In this document: piece after piece, positions 36,237 through 44,817 of the stretch
How the letters are laid out: each line of letters opens with the position of its first letter
Position numbering within the stretch: position 1 is the first letter of the stretch
DNA from: Bacteroidota bacterium
GTDB lineage: Bacteria > Bacteroidota > Bacteroidia > Chitinophagales > Chitinophagaceae
Direction of reading: 5' to 3'
Assembly (NCBI GenBank): GCA_018266615.1
Contig: JAFEAB010000096.1
Location: forward strand, 124,001 to 188,000
Length of the DNA stretch: 64,000 bases
Translations under genes and position numbers: made by a program
Notes under the pieces: model-generated
Told to the model about the DNA's origin: nothing
Database searches by the model: none
What the model saw: only the letters and a program-made list of their open reading frames with translations

Positions 36237-37304
36237 CTATGGAGTTAAGGAAAGGATGGCGCTCAGCCGGATGGCAGTGGCCGTAATTGACCTTTGGTTA
36301 CAAATCGCTGACAGGTAAAGATCCCTTGCAATTTTCCGGGATTCATTTTTATACAAATTCATCATTTGGAGGCTGATCATTTCTTCATTATACGGAGAAT
36401 AAACGGCACCCTCCAAATAAATATCCCTCCAAAAGGGGTGCTCTGTGCAAACCAGGGATTTCCTGGCCAGCAATAATTGTTCTGTCAACTCATCTGCCAG
36501 CAACGCCTCCGGGAAGTACAGGGAGGCATAGGCTTCATAAAAGTATGCAAGGCCTTCCCGCCAATGGTTTATGGGAATAACTGCCAGGTGGGTTTTTAAT
36601 TTATAAGCCGAAAGCAGAGATTCCACCTTACCAATTAAATGAGAGGGAACTATCAGTTTCAAACTCATTGCCGAGCGCTGGCGCTTTTTAAAAAGCGTAA
36701 ACGCCTTAATTAGAATGCGCAGCCGCTGCATATCGGCAGAGCATACCGGCGCGGTAAAATAAGCGGCATCATCCGCTTCAACCAATTCATTTTCTTTATT
36801 TCCTGTGTTTACGGGTGGAGGGAGTAATTGAGTTTGGATGCTTACCGAAAACTGCCGGGGTAAACCTACAGCCGAATCATTCCCTGGAACCAAAACGGAT
36901 TTTGCCTGGTGAAAGCAGGACGATAGTTTCCTGCGGCTGATTCCAAAGGAGGAGTTATTCAACAGGTGAAGGTCGGTAAGCCAGACAAAATATGGAATTT
37001 CATTTAGGGAAGCATCAAACGGCTGGAGCGATAAAAACGCTGTTGCCTTTTCCTTTTTGAGAATCCCGGGCAGTTTAAATTGGTACCAATAATACTGTAA
37101 TAGTCGGTTTTTAATAACCGGTTTGACCCATTTGATTTGAAGATTGGAGGGCATCATCCCGGCATTTTCCAGCGCAGAATCCATATAAAAAATAAACCGG
37201 GACTCCTTTTCCATTTTGGCCAATTCAATCAACACAGAAATTTGCGAACTGGTGTGGGAAGCAATATGGTAACTGCTTTGGGGGATATGGACAACCAATA
37301 CCAT
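36237..37304 (-). CDS. Probable glycosyltransferase (GT4/GT-B-like), degenerate
   Basis: A 355-residue protein that fits a GT-B fold loosely: an N-terminal Rossmann-like half (IPQSSYHIASHTSSQISVLI), a middle acceptor-side segment PYFVWLTDLHLLNN and a C-terminal half with LIVPSHLIGKVESLLSAYK, FYEAYASLYFPEALLADELT and LLARKSLVCTEHPFW. The usual GT4 E-x7-E motif is not clear, so the donor site may be altered. It starts 5 bases after the gldE-like stop and probably shares its transcript. The target glycan is unknown. Confidence 0.55.
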   Translation of the reverse strand: MVLVVHIPQSSYHIASHTSSQISVLIELAKMEKESRFIFYMDSALENAGMMPSNLQIKWVKPVIKNRLLQYYWYQFKLPGILKKEKATAFLSLQPFDASLNEIPYFVWLTDLHLLNNSSFGISRRKLSSCFHQAKSVLVPGNDSAVGLPRQFSVSIQTQLLPPPVNTGNKENELVEADDAAYFTAPVCSADMQRLRILIKAFTLFKKRQRSAMSLKLIVPSHLIGKVESLLSAYKLKTHLAVIPINHWREGLAYFYEAYASLYFPEALLADELTEQLLLARKSLVCTEHPFWRDIYLEGAVYSPYNEEMISLQMMNLYKNESRKIARDLYLSAICNQRSITATAIRLSAILSLTP

Positions 37305-37309
37305 ATGCT

Positions 37310-38599
37310 TTATCGGAGCAGTTTAAACTTTACAAGTTCAATCCGGGTGTCCGTAACATCCATCACTTCAATTTCAAAATTATCAATAATGATCCTTTCT
37401 TTTTTCCGTGGGATGGAGCCGTTGCTTTGAATAATAAACCCCGAAAGCGTTTCTGCCCCCCCTTCGTTATGGAATGGTAAATGATATTTTTCGCTGAGGT
37501 AATCTAACTCTAAGCGTCCACTAAATAGAAATTCGCCATTTGAAACTTGCTGTTCCACCAGCTTGGCCGCCTCATCATACTCATCTTCAATTTCACCAAA
37601 GATTTCTTCCAGCAGGTCTTCCATGGTAACAATTCCGGCTGTTCCGCCAAACTCATCAATCACCCAGGCAATACTTTTCCGCTCTGTACCGAACCGGCTC
37701 ATGAGGTCGGTTGCCAGCATACTTTCGGGAACAACCGGGATGGGCTTCATGATTTCCTTTATCGTTTGAGGATGACGAAAAAGGTCTAACTGATGTACAT
37801 ATCCCAGAATGCTATCAATATTATTTTCATAAACCACCAGTTTACTTAATTTGGTATCTATAAACTTCTTCCTTGCTTCTGAAATAGGAAGGTTGATATT
37901 TACACTTACAATTTCTTTCCGGGGTACAAGGCATTCGCGAAGGCGGACATCTTTCAATGAAAGTGCATTCTCGAATAACTCCTTATTAAGCTCCGAGCTT
38001 TCTTCTTCATCCGGGTTTTTGCTTTGCTGAAAATAATTTTCCAGATCTACCTTGCTAAAGGCCGGCCTGTTTTCGTACACCTTTACATTGAAAATATATT
38101 TCAATATCCATTCGCAAATACTGATAAACCCGGCAGACGTAGAAGAGAAAAGGTTATAAAACAACAAGGCAAAATTGGTAACCACGCCAGAGCGCAGCAT
38201 TTGATTACTTTTCGCCCTAAACCAGGCTCTGCTTGCAAATTCAACAAATAAAAGGATGGAAAAAGAAATAACGGTTTCAACCAGGATTTTAAGAAACTTT
38301 ACATAGCTGTTCAATGATAACGGCAATTGCGACTCGATCCACTTCCAAATAGGAAACAACAGGTTTCCCACCATTAACCCATATAGGATAATAACCAGGT
38401 TTGCTGCCACCAGGAGCATCCCTATAAACCGGGTTGGATTTTCTTTAAACGCATCCCAGGTTTTGCCACTGGCAATCCCCTGCTTTTTATTTAACTGAAT
38501 GGATAGTTTGTTCACCGAAAGGAAGGCCGATTCGAGCCCCGAAAAAAAAGCTACCAGCAGAATTGAAACAAATATTGAAATAAGCACCGGCCAATCCAT
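37310..38599 (-). CDS. gldE: CNNM/CBS/CorC-HlyC transporter-like protein, GldE-type
   Basis: A 429-residue protein with an N-terminal CNNM (DUF21) membrane domain of about four helices (LISIFVSILLVAFFSGLESA), two CBS domains (DVRLRECLVPRKEIVSVN; IDEFGGTAGIVTMEDLLEEI) and a C-terminal CorC/HlyC domain. The order and length match GldE of the gliding machinery set; a plain magnesium/cobalt efflux role of the CorC family is equally possible. Genes gldC and gldH in the same window support the GldE name. It lies downstream of gmk on one strand. Confidence 0.8.
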   Translation of the reverse strand: MDWPVLISIFVSILLVAFFSGLESAFLSVNKLSIQLNKKQGIASGKTWDAFKENPTRFIGMLLVAANLVIILYGLMVGNLLFPIWKWIESQLPLSLNSYVKFLKILVETVISFSILLFVEFASRAWFRAKSNQMLRSGVVTNFALLFYNLFSSTSAGFISICEWILKYIFNVKVYENRPAFSKVDLENYFQQSKNPDEEESSELNKELFENALSLKDVRLRECLVPRKEIVSVNINLPISEARKKFIDTKLSKLVVYENNIDSILGYVHQLDLFRHPQTIKEIMKPIPVVPESMLATDLMSRFGTERKSIAWVIDEFGGTAGIVTMEDLLEEIFGEIEDEYDEAAKLVEQQVSNGEFLFSGRLELDYLSEKYHLPFHNEGGAETLSGFIIQSNGSIPRKKERIIIDNFEIEVMDVTDTRIELVKFKLLR

Positions 38600-38630
38600 A
38601 CCTTAAAAATAAGAAAAACAGGAAAGATGG

Positions 38631-39206
38631 CTAATTATTAAGGAATTCTCTAACCATTTGTTCGGCCTCGCGGCATGCCTTTTCCAGGGAGTCGTTCACC
38701 ACTACCCGGTCGAAATGATCATGAAAAGACAATTCATAGGTGGCTTTATTAATGCGGGCATTCAACGATTCGGTGGTTTCGGTACCCCGCCCCATGAGTC
38801 TTTCCTTTAACGCCTCTACGGAGGGTGGCTGAACGAAAATACTAAGGACATTTTCGGGGTATTGCTGGCGGATATGAAGAGCCCCCTTTACGTCAATATC
38901 CAGAACCGGGACTTTATGTAAAGCCCAGATTCTTTTTAATTCCGATTTCAACGTGCCATAATATTTCCCTTCATAAACCATTTCCCATTCGGCAAATTCT
39001 TTTTGTTGAATTTTATGTTTGAATTCTTCCTCCGGGATAAAATGGTAATCTACCCCATCAGTTTCATTCTCTCTACGTTTACGCGTAGCTGCAGATACCG
39101 AGAACATCAGCACCGGAAATACCTTCATCAGGTAATGCGTGATGGAAGTTTTTCCGGCGCCGGAAGGTGCGGTAATAATGAGTATTTTCTGGTGAATCGA
39201 ATCCAT
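38631..39206 (-). CDS. gmk: Guanylate kinase
   Basis: A 191-residue enzyme converting GMP to GDP. It has the P-loop APSGAGKTS, SVSAATRKRRENETDGVDYHFI with the GMP-binding Ser and Arg residues, FAEWEMVYEGKYYGTL and DIDVKGALHIRQQYP. Length is typical. It starts 2 bases after the murA stop, so murA-gmk is an operon. Close linkage of a cell-wall gene with nucleotide synthesis is common in Bacteroidota. Confidence 0.95.
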   Translation of the reverse strand: MDSIHQKILIITAPSGAGKTSITHYLMKVFPVLMFSVSAATRKRRENETDGVDYHFIPEEEFKHKIQQKEFAEWEMVYEGKYYGTLKSELKRIWALHKVPVLDIDVKGALHIRQQYPENVLSIFVQPPSVEALKERLMGRGTETTESLNARINKATYELSFHDHFDRVVVNDSLEKACREAEQMVREFLNN

Positions 39207-39208
39207 GA

Positions 39209-40516
39209 TTAATCTTTGCGTACAATATCGGCGCCCAGTTTTCTTAATCGTTCATCAATAAACTGGTAGCCTCTGTCGATCTGTTCAATATTCTGAATGG
39301 TACTTTTTCCTTTTGCACTAAGAGCTGCAATTAGTAATGCCACGCCTGCCCTGATGTCTGGGCTGCTCATGGTTATCCCGCGGAGTTGTTGTTCCCGCTC
39401 CAACCCAATTACAACGGCCCGGTGCGGATCGCATAAGATGATTTGCGCCCCCATCTCTATCAGCTTATCAACAAAGAAAAGCCTGCTTTCAAACATTTTT
39501 TGATGGATGAGCACACTGCCATTTGCCTGGATGGCGGTTACCAGCACAATACTCAGCAGATCGGGGGTGAAACCCGGCCAGGGATGGTCGTAAACACTCA
39601 GGATGGCTCCATCAATATACTTGGAAACTGTATAGGAATCTTGCGCAGGGATATGGATATCATCTCCTGAAAATTCCATTTTAATACCCAGTTGCTGAAA
39701 TTTTTCCGGAATAATACCGAGGTGTTCCACGCCCGCATTTTTAATGGTAATGGCGCTTTGAGTAAGAGCGGCAAGACCAATAAAACTACCCACTTCAATC
39801 ATATCGGGTAGGATGGTATGCCGGGTGCCATTCAAATGAGCTACACCCTCTATTACCAACAGGTTACTTCCAATTCCAGAAATGCGTGCACCCATTTGCG
39901 TTAGCATCCTGCATAATTGCTGGATATATGGCTCGCAGGCGGCATTATATATACGGGTTTGTCCTTTTGCGAGCACAGCCGCCATTAAAATATTGGCCGT
40001 ACCGGTTACGCTGGGCTCATCCAGTAACATATCGGCACCCTTCAATTCCTCCGTAAATATTTTGAAAAAGCCCGATTCACTTTCGTAATTAAACCCTGCA
40101 CCCAGTTTTTGAAACCCGTTGATGTGGGTATCGAGTCTTCGGCGGCCAATCTTATCGCCTCCCGGTTTGGGAAGATAAGCCCGCTGGAACCGGGCGAGAA
40201 GCGGACCTGCAAGCATTACGGAGCCGCGCAGGCGCCCACTTTTTTTATGGTAATCGGTACTGTTCAGGTATTCCACGTTCACTTCGTCGGCCCTAAAAAC
40301 GGCAGTATGCCGGTCAACCCGGGTCACCTTTACGTTCATTTCCTGCAAGAGTTCAATTAACAGATTTACATCAATTATATCAGGGATATTATGGATTGTA
40401 ACTTCTCCTTCTGTTAGCAGGACGGCACTTATAACCTGCAGGGCTTCATTCTTTGCTCCCTGCGGGGTAATTTCACCCGATAATTTATTTCCGCCTCTTA
40501 CCTCAAATACTGCCAT
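39209..40516 (-). CDS. murA: UDP-GlcNAc 1-carboxyvinyltransferase with Asp at the Cys115 position
   Basis: A 435-residue enzyme for the first committed step of peptidoglycan precursor synthesis. GAKNEALQVISAVLL with catalytic Lys22, the loop LPKPGGDKIGRR, LDTHINGFQKLG and MIEVGSFIGLAALTQ confirm the family. The catalytic loop reads PGGD (Asp121, codon at 40154-40156) where Escherichia coli has PGGC with Cys115, the residue alkylated by fosfomycin. Asp at this site is known to permit catalysis and confer fosfomycin insensitivity in some bacteria. It has its own promoter box at 40542-40549. Confidence 0.95.
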   Translation of the reverse strand: MAVFEVRGGNKLSGEITPQGAKNEALQVISAVLLTEGEVTIHNIPDIIDVNLLIELLQEMNVKVTRVDRHTAVFRADEVNVEYLNSTDYHKKSGRLRGSVMLAGPLLARFQRAYLPKPGGDKIGRRRLDTHINGFQKLGAGFNYESESGFFKIFTEELKGADMLLDEPSVTGTANILMAAVLAKGQTRIYNAACEPYIQQLCRMLTQMGARISGIGSNLLVIEGVAHLNGTRHTILPDMIEVGSFIGLAALTQSAITIKNAGVEHLGIIPEKFQQLGIKMEFSGDDIHIPAQDSYTVSKYIDGAILSVYDHPWPGFTPDLLSIVLVTAIQANGSVLIHQKMFESRLFFVDKLIEMGAQIILCDPHRAVVIGLEREQQLRGITMSSPDIRAGVALLIAALSAKGKSTIQNIEQIDRGYQFIDERLRKLGADIVRKD

Positions 40517-40541
40517 GATTTTCCGCTCCTGTGTTATTCCG

Positions 40542-40549
40542 CAAACGTA
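40542..40549 (-). promoter_or_regulatory. -7 box (TACGTTTG on minus strand) for murA
   Basis: An exact TAnnTTTG match 25 bases upstream of the murA ATG, directly beside the terminator of the preceding gene. Confidence 0.5.
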
Positions 40550-40552
40550 AAT

Positions 40553-40582
40553 AAAAAACCCTGATGCGATTATACATCAGGG
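40553..40582 (-). terminator. Terminator of the DUF4290 gene
   Basis: The stem CCCTGATG/CATCAGGG (40559-40566 and 40575-40582) with an 8-base loop is followed on the minus strand by six T. It abuts the murA promoter box. Confidence 0.85.
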
Positions 40583-40607
40583 GAATAAAATTTATTGCCG
40601 GAAAGAA

Positions 40608-41279
40608 TTAATACCGTTTTTTAAAATTCCGGTTATTATTCCGGTTAGAGCCACCCCGGTTTCCTCCATTATTGCGGCTGAAGTTACGTTTGTACCGGTC
40701 TCTTCCCCCCGAACCATAATCATCCCGTTCGGGCATTTCGTTACGATGCTTCACAAAAGGGCGGTTGTTGAACTCCAGTTGCCCCTTGGTAATTGTACTG
40801 AGTTCATTTTGAATGGCATCATCGTGTACAAGTTCCTTGTGCCAGTTACTATAGGTGAGTTTCATATAATAGGCAATGATATTGGCAAATCCCTGGCGTT
40901 TTTCCGGATTTTCTTCTGCAAGCGCCTTCTCTATTACCGACTCCAGGTTTCTTCCCAAGTGGTTGTATTTGGGATATCTTTTGGGATAACTGAGGTGTTG
41001 TGGTTTTGCCCGGATGGTTTCTTTAGAAGGGATTGGGTATGGGCTGTCAACATCTAATTCAAAATCGCTGATTATAAAAAGATGGTCCCACAACTTATGC
41101 TTATAATCTTCCATATTTTTAAGCTGGGGGTTGAGGAAACTCATCAATTCAATAACAGCGTTTGCGCTTTTCTGTCTGAGTTCCCGGTCTTCAATTTTTA
41201 CCAGCTTATCCACCATCTTCTGAATATGCCGGCCATATTCCCGCATCAGAAGGTCATTTCTCGTCGTATTATATTCCAT
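40608..41279 (-). CDS. DUF4290 protein with Arg/Gly/Asn-rich tail
   Basis: A 223-residue cytoplasmic protein. Residues 1-185 form a helical domain (LLMREYGRHIQKMVDKLVKI; VIELMSFLNPQLKN; LWDHLFIISDFELDVDSPYP) that I recognise as DUF4290, restricted to Bacteroidota and of unknown function. The last 25 or so residues are low-complexity, rich in Arg, Gly and Asn (RNNGGNRGGSNRNNNRNF), like tails of RNA-binding proteins. It has its own promoter box and terminator and so is monocistronic. Confidence 0.85.
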   Translation of the reverse strand: MEYNTTRNDLLMREYGRHIQKMVDKLVKIEDRELRQKSANAVIELMSFLNPQLKNMEDYKHKLWDHLFIISDFELDVDSPYPIPSKETIRAKPQHLSYPKRYPKYNHLGRNLESVIEKALAEENPEKRQGFANIIAYYMKLTYSNWHKELVHDDAIQNELSTITKGQLEFNNRPFVKHRNEMPERDDYGSGGRDRYKRNFSRNNGGNRGGSNRNNNRNFKKRY

Positions 41280-41300
41280 TTATAACTTATAATTAATCAA

Positions 41301-41308
41301 CAAATTTA
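41301..41308 (-). promoter_or_regulatory. -7 box (TAAATTTG on minus strand) for the DUF4290 gene
   Basis: An exact TAnnTTTG match 21 bases upstream of the ATG at 41279. Confidence 0.5.
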
Positions 41309-41334
41309 ATTAGAAAAGGGGCAATTAACAAGGA

Positions 41335-41757
41335 TTAGCGCCGGTGGTACCGCCAGGTATAAAGCGTAGCCACAAGGATACCAAAACTATCCGCGGCCCA
41401 ATCGAGCAGATCAAAACTCCTGGAAGGGATAAAGAATTTCTGGATAAACTCGGTTGTTATCCCCCAAATACACATGGACACGGCTATTCGGATAAAATAA
41501 TGGCGTTTAAATTTTTTATAAAGGTCTGAATTGGCAATTGGCAATAATAAAAGAAAGGTAGTGATGCCAAAAATAAAGAAATGGGCGATCTTGTCGGCAA
41601 AACTGATCTGGAGCCATTCTTCATCCTGCGGAAAGCTGTCTTCGGGTAAAACCAGAAGAACCACTAAAATCACAAAGGAAATAATCCCCGGTAAAAATTT
41701 AGCAGCCGATAATTTGCGGTCCGTAAAATTCCTGTCTTTCGAAAATTTTCTAAGCAT
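41335..41757 (-). CDS. VanZ-like membrane protein
   Basis: A 140-residue protein with four membrane helices, among them FVILVVLLVLPEDSF and IAHFFIFGITTFLLLLPI. The pattern DKIAHFFIFG and the later EFIQKFFIPSRSFDLLDWAAD is the VanZ-like family core. Function is unknown outside teicoplanin resistance in enterococci, and no van genes are present. It starts 8 bases after the gcvH stop and is presumably cotranscribed with it. Confidence 0.82.
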   Translation of the reverse strand: MLRKFSKDRNFTDRKLSAAKFLPGIISFVILVVLLVLPEDSFPQDEEWLQISFADKIAHFFIFGITTFLLLLPIANSDLYKKFKRHYFIRIAVSMCIWGITTEFIQKFFIPSRSFDLLDWAADSFGILVATLYTWRYHRR

Positions 41758-41765
41758 TTCGCCTT

Positions 41766-42143
41766 TTATCCCACAAGTTTCTGGTATCCGGCAGCATCCA
41801 TCAATTGGGCCACATCGCCCGGGTTAGCCACTTTCATTTTCACCATCCAGCCATCGCCATAGGGGTCGCTGTTTACCAGTTCGGGATTGGATTCCAGTTT
41901 AGCATTAACTTCTGTAACCGTACCGGCAACCGGTAAAAATAGATCGCTTACCGTTTTAACCGCTTCTACGGTTCCAAAAATTTCTTCGGCATGAAGCGCT
42001 TTTCCAACGGCGTTAATATCAACAAAAACAATATCCCCCAATTCACTTTGGGCAAAATCCGTGATTCCAATGGTAGCGATATCGCCGTCCAGATTTAGCC
42101 ATTCGTGGTCTTTGGTGTAACGAAGGTTTTCAGGAAAATTCAT
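41766..42143 (-). CDS. gcvH: Glycine cleavage system H protein
   Basis: A 125-residue lipoyl carrier protein. The lipoylated Lys63 is in [16 protein letters not shown], and RYTKDHEWL and [15 protein letters not shown] are typical. It shuttles the methylamine group between the P and T proteins. The other gcv genes are not in the window, as is usual for scattered gcv genes in this phylum. No exact promoter box is seen upstream; a 7-base variant (CAAGATA on plus) is. Confidence 0.95.
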   Translation of the reverse strand: MNFPENLRYTKDHEWLNLDGDIATIGITDFAQSELGDIVFVDINAVGKALHAEEIFGTVEAVKTVSDLFLPVAGTVTEVNAKLESNPELVNSDPYGDGWMVKMKVANPGDVAQLMDAAGYQKLVG

Positions 42144-42188
42144 TTGGTATGATTTTTTATGCGTGCAAGATAAAAAAACCCTGCGGGC

Positions 42189-42956
42189 TTATTTGATAAT
42201 TTCCATGTACATCCGGATATCAACCAGCGGCCGGTCGTATTGGTTTCGGGGGGCATGCGAAATTTTTGAAATCACATCGAGGCCAGATTCCACTTCGCCA
42301 AAAACTGTGTAGTTTCCGTCGAGAAAAGGAGTACCCCCAACCGTTTTATAAATTTCCCGTTGTTCGGGGCTGTATTTTATTCCGTTCCTGAGTTCTACAT
42401 TGTTTAATTCCTGGTCGGTAAATGTGCGTCCTTCTACCAGATAAAACTGGCAGGCGCTGCTGGCTTTTGCCGGGTTATTATCCCGGGCACCGGCTAAGGC
42501 CCCCTTTTTATGAATAAGCTCCGGCCTGAATTCGGCAGGGATCCGCTCCATGTCTCCACCGCCATTACCCAACATTTCATTGGGCCCGGCGTTTTTGCTG
42601 CCAGGATCTCCACCCTGAATCATAAACGCAGGGATAACGCGGTGAAATAACAGGCTGTCGTAAAAATGTTCGTTTACCAATTTCACAAAATTGTCGCGAT
42701 GCAATGGGGTAGAATCGTAAAGCTTCACGATGATAATTCCTGAATCGGTGGTAATTTTTATCCGGATGGAATTGTCCACAACCGGTGCTACCGGAAATTT
42801 CTTCTTGGGTTCCTTTTTTAAACCGGCCAAAGGTTCCGCCTGGGAGTTTTGGATTTTAGAGGATTTTGTTTCTACTTTCTTTTCCTGGGCCTGGGAGCTG
42901 AAGGCAATCAACAACCCGATGCAGGATAGCAAAATGTACGTGTGAATTTTTTTCAT
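42189..42956 (-). CDS. Exported cyclophilin-type peptidyl-prolyl isomerase
   Basis: A 255-residue protein with a signal peptide (MKKIHTYILLSCIGLLIAFSSQAQ), a Lys/Glu-rich linker to about residue 60 and a cyclophilin domain. FHRVIPAFMIQGGDP carries the active-site Arg and Phe-region, and SSACQFYLVEG and YTVFGEVESGLDVI follow. An approximately 35-residue insert between the core strands (ELNNVELRNGIKYSPEQRE) is common in Bacteroidota versions. It probably assists folding of periplasmic or outer-membrane proteins. Confidence 0.93.
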   Translation of the reverse strand: MKKIHTYILLSCIGLLIAFSSQAQEKKVETKSSKIQNSQAEPLAGLKKEPKKKFPVAPVVDNSIRIKITTDSGIIIVKLYDSTPLHRDNFVKLVNEHFYDSLLFHRVIPAFMIQGGDPGSKNAGPNEMLGNGGGDMERIPAEFRPELIHKKGALAGARDNNPAKASSACQFYLVEGRTFTDQELNNVELRNGIKYSPEQREIYKTVGGTPFLDGNYTVFGEVESGLDVISKISHAPRNQYDRPLVDIRMYMEIIK

Positions 42957-42971
42957 AAATTAAAATGCCGC

Positions 42972-42979
42972 CAAATCTA
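42972..42979 (-). promoter_or_regulatory. -7 box (TAGATTTG on minus strand) for the cyclophilin gene
   Basis: An exact TAnnTTTG match 15 bases upstream of the ATG at 42956. Confidence 0.5.
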
Positions 42980-43138
42980 CCAAGTAAAAGCTAACCGGGC
43001 AAGAGGAGGTAAAGTATGGGTACAATTTAACAATTTCAATTATTGGTGGTCTTGATTATTCCTTATTCAAACATAATCTTCCGGGAAACGGCAATCCAAG
43101 AAAAGGAACTTTGCTTTGGGAAAAAAATACACCCGCCT

Positions 43139-43486
43139 CTAAAATCCAATTTTTTGAAAATAATGGAGGACATGGTCCTTCAAAAAATTTTCCTGTTCAG
43201 CCAGGTTATACTCCGGCAGGGGTTTGAGTTGGGTAAAATGGGGCCATCCATCCGCATCCAACCCATCATTGCGGTAATACCCGCTTTCGGTTAACAGGGT
43301 ACAAATGGCGATATGCATCAGATCCTGCTTCTGTTCTTTATCAAATTTCTGTGCGCCATGGCCTAATTCCTGAACGCCAATTAACAGCAGCACCCCATTC
43401 ATATCCGGTTTAATATCAAACTTTTCCTTTAGTTTAATTCTGAGTTTCAACCACCTCACCTGTAAATCTTCTTCAACATGTTGCAT
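43139..43486 (-). CDS. Conserved hypothetical protein beside serS
   Basis: A 115-residue cytoplasmic protein that I recognise only as a Bacteroidota conserved hypothetical. Visible features are the central LLLIGVQELGHGAQKFDKEQK, a helix with two His/Cys residues (DLMHIAICTLL) and a hydrophilic C-terminus. The frame is open from a TTG at 43492; the ATG at 43486 is preferred. A TAATTTTG box at 43490-43497 is so close that the ATG would lie at or before the transcription start, so either the box is not used or translation starts further in. It is divergent from serS. Confidence 0.7.
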   Translation of the reverse strand: MQHVEEDLQVRWLKLRIKLKEKFDIKPDMNGVLLLIGVQELGHGAQKFDKEQKQDLMHIAICTLLTESGYYRNDGLDADGWPHFTQLKPLPEYNLAEQENFLKDHVLHYFQKIGF

Positions 43487-43489
43487 ACC

Positions 43490-43497
43490 CAAAATTA
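43490..43497 (-). promoter_or_regulatory. Possible -7 box (TAATTTTG on minus strand) for the hypothetical gene
   Basis: An exact TAnnTTTG match, but only 3 bases from the ATG. Either a chance match or evidence for a later start. Confidence 0.3.
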
Positions 43498-43517
43498 CGG
43501 ATTCAGTTTTTGACGAT

Positions 43518-43525
43518 TATCTTTG
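43518..43525 (+). promoter_or_regulatory. -7 box (TATCTTTG) for serS
   Basis: An exact TAnnTTTG match 20 bases before the ATG at 43546. Confidence 0.5.
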
Positions 43526-43545
43526 CCCCACATTTTTAGTGCTAT

Positions 43546-44817
43546 ATGTTACAGATTACTACCCTTCGGCAGGATCCCGAGCGAGTAAAAGAAAGGCTTG
43601 GACTGAGGAATTTTCCCCAACCCGGGCTTGTGGATGAGTTACTACAGGATGATGAAAATATCCGGCTCCAAAAAGGGATAACCGAAAAATTGCAAGCTTC
43701 CCTGAACAGCATTTCGAAAGAAATCGGTATGCTGATGGGTAAGGGGGAAAAAGCCGCTGCGGAAGCCAAAAAGGAAGAGGTGGCCGGATTGAAAAAAGAA
43801 CTGGCTGCTGAAGCAGACAAGCTTTCGTTATTAGAACATACTTTCAACAGCAGGTTGCTGCAACTTCCAAACCTGCCGCACCAGTCGGTACCGGCGGGAA
43901 AAACGCCCGCCGACAATCAGGTGGTGCGTGAAGGAGGAACAAAACCCGACCTGGCCTCAGATGCACTTCCTCATTGGGAACTGATAAAAAAATACAACCT
44001 GATTGATTTTGAAACCGGATCCAAACTTACAGGAAGTGGATTCCCCTTATATAAGGGCAAGGGCGCAAAACTTCAACGGTCGTTAATCCAGTTCTTTCTG
44101 GATTATAATACCTCTGCGGGTTATACCGAATACCTTCCCCCCTTGATGGTTAACGAAGCCACTGCCTACGGTACCGGTCAGTTGCCCGATAAGGAAGGTC
44201 AGATGTATCATATTACCGAGGATGGATTTTATATGATCCCTACGGCAGAAGTACCGGTAACTAATATTTTCAGGGATGAAATAGTGAAGGCCACCGACCT
44301 TCCGGTAAAAATGACAGCCTACACGCCGTGTTTTCGCAGGGAAGCGGGAAGTTTTGGAGCCGATGTAAGAGGCCTGAACCGTGTTCACCAATTCGATAAA
44401 GTAGAAATTATTCAACTTACAGAGCCATCTTTAAGTTATATCACCCTCGATGAAATGGTGCTGCATGTTGAACGTCTGTTGCAGTTCCTGGAATTACCCT
44501 ACCGCATACTTCGTTTATGCGGTGGCGATATGGGTTTTACTTCTGCCCTTACCTACGATTTTGAAGTGTATAGTGCAGCACAACAAAAATGGCTGGAGGT
44601 AAGTTCGGTAAGTAATTTTGAAACCTTTCAAACCAACCGCATGAAGATCCGGTATAAAGAGGAGGGTGGAAAAACACAACTGCTTCACTCACTCAACGGA
44701 TCCTCTTTGGCGCTGCCAAGAATTGTGGCTGCCCTGTTGGAAAACAATCAAACCGCAGAAGGAATCAACCTGCCACAGGCGTTGCACACTTATTTTGGCG
44801 AAGCCACCATTAAATAA
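43546..44817 (+). CDS. serS: Seryl-tRNA synthetase
   Basis: A 423-residue class II synthetase. The N-terminal coiled-coil that grips tRNA-Ser spans about residues 30-100. Class II motif 2 is FRREAGSFGADVRGLNRVHQF and motif 3 is LNGSSLALPRIVAALLENNQ; TAEVPVTNIFRDEI lies between. The stop codon abuts the convergent psd stop with no intergenic base, so the two transcripts must overlap at their 3' ends. Confidence 0.97.
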   Translation: MLQITTLRQDPERVKERLGLRNFPQPGLVDELLQDDENIRLQKGITEKLQASLNSISKEIGMLMGKGEKAAAEAKKEEVAGLKKELAAEADKLSLLEHTFNSRLLQLPNLPHQSVPAGKTPADNQVVREGGTKPDLASDALPHWELIKKYNLIDFETGSKLTGSGFPLYKGKGAKLQRSLIQFFLDYNTSAGYTEYLPPLMVNEATAYGTGQLPDKEGQMYHITEDGFYMIPTAEVPVTNIFRDEIVKATDLPVKMTAYTPCFRREAGSFGADVRGLNRVHQFDKVEIIQLTEPSLSYITLDEMVLHVERLLQFLELPYRILRLCGGDMGFTSALTYDFEVYSAAQQKWLEVSSVSNFETFQTNRMKIRYKEEGGKTQLLHSLNGSSLALPRIVAALLENNQTAEGINLPQALHTYFGEATIK

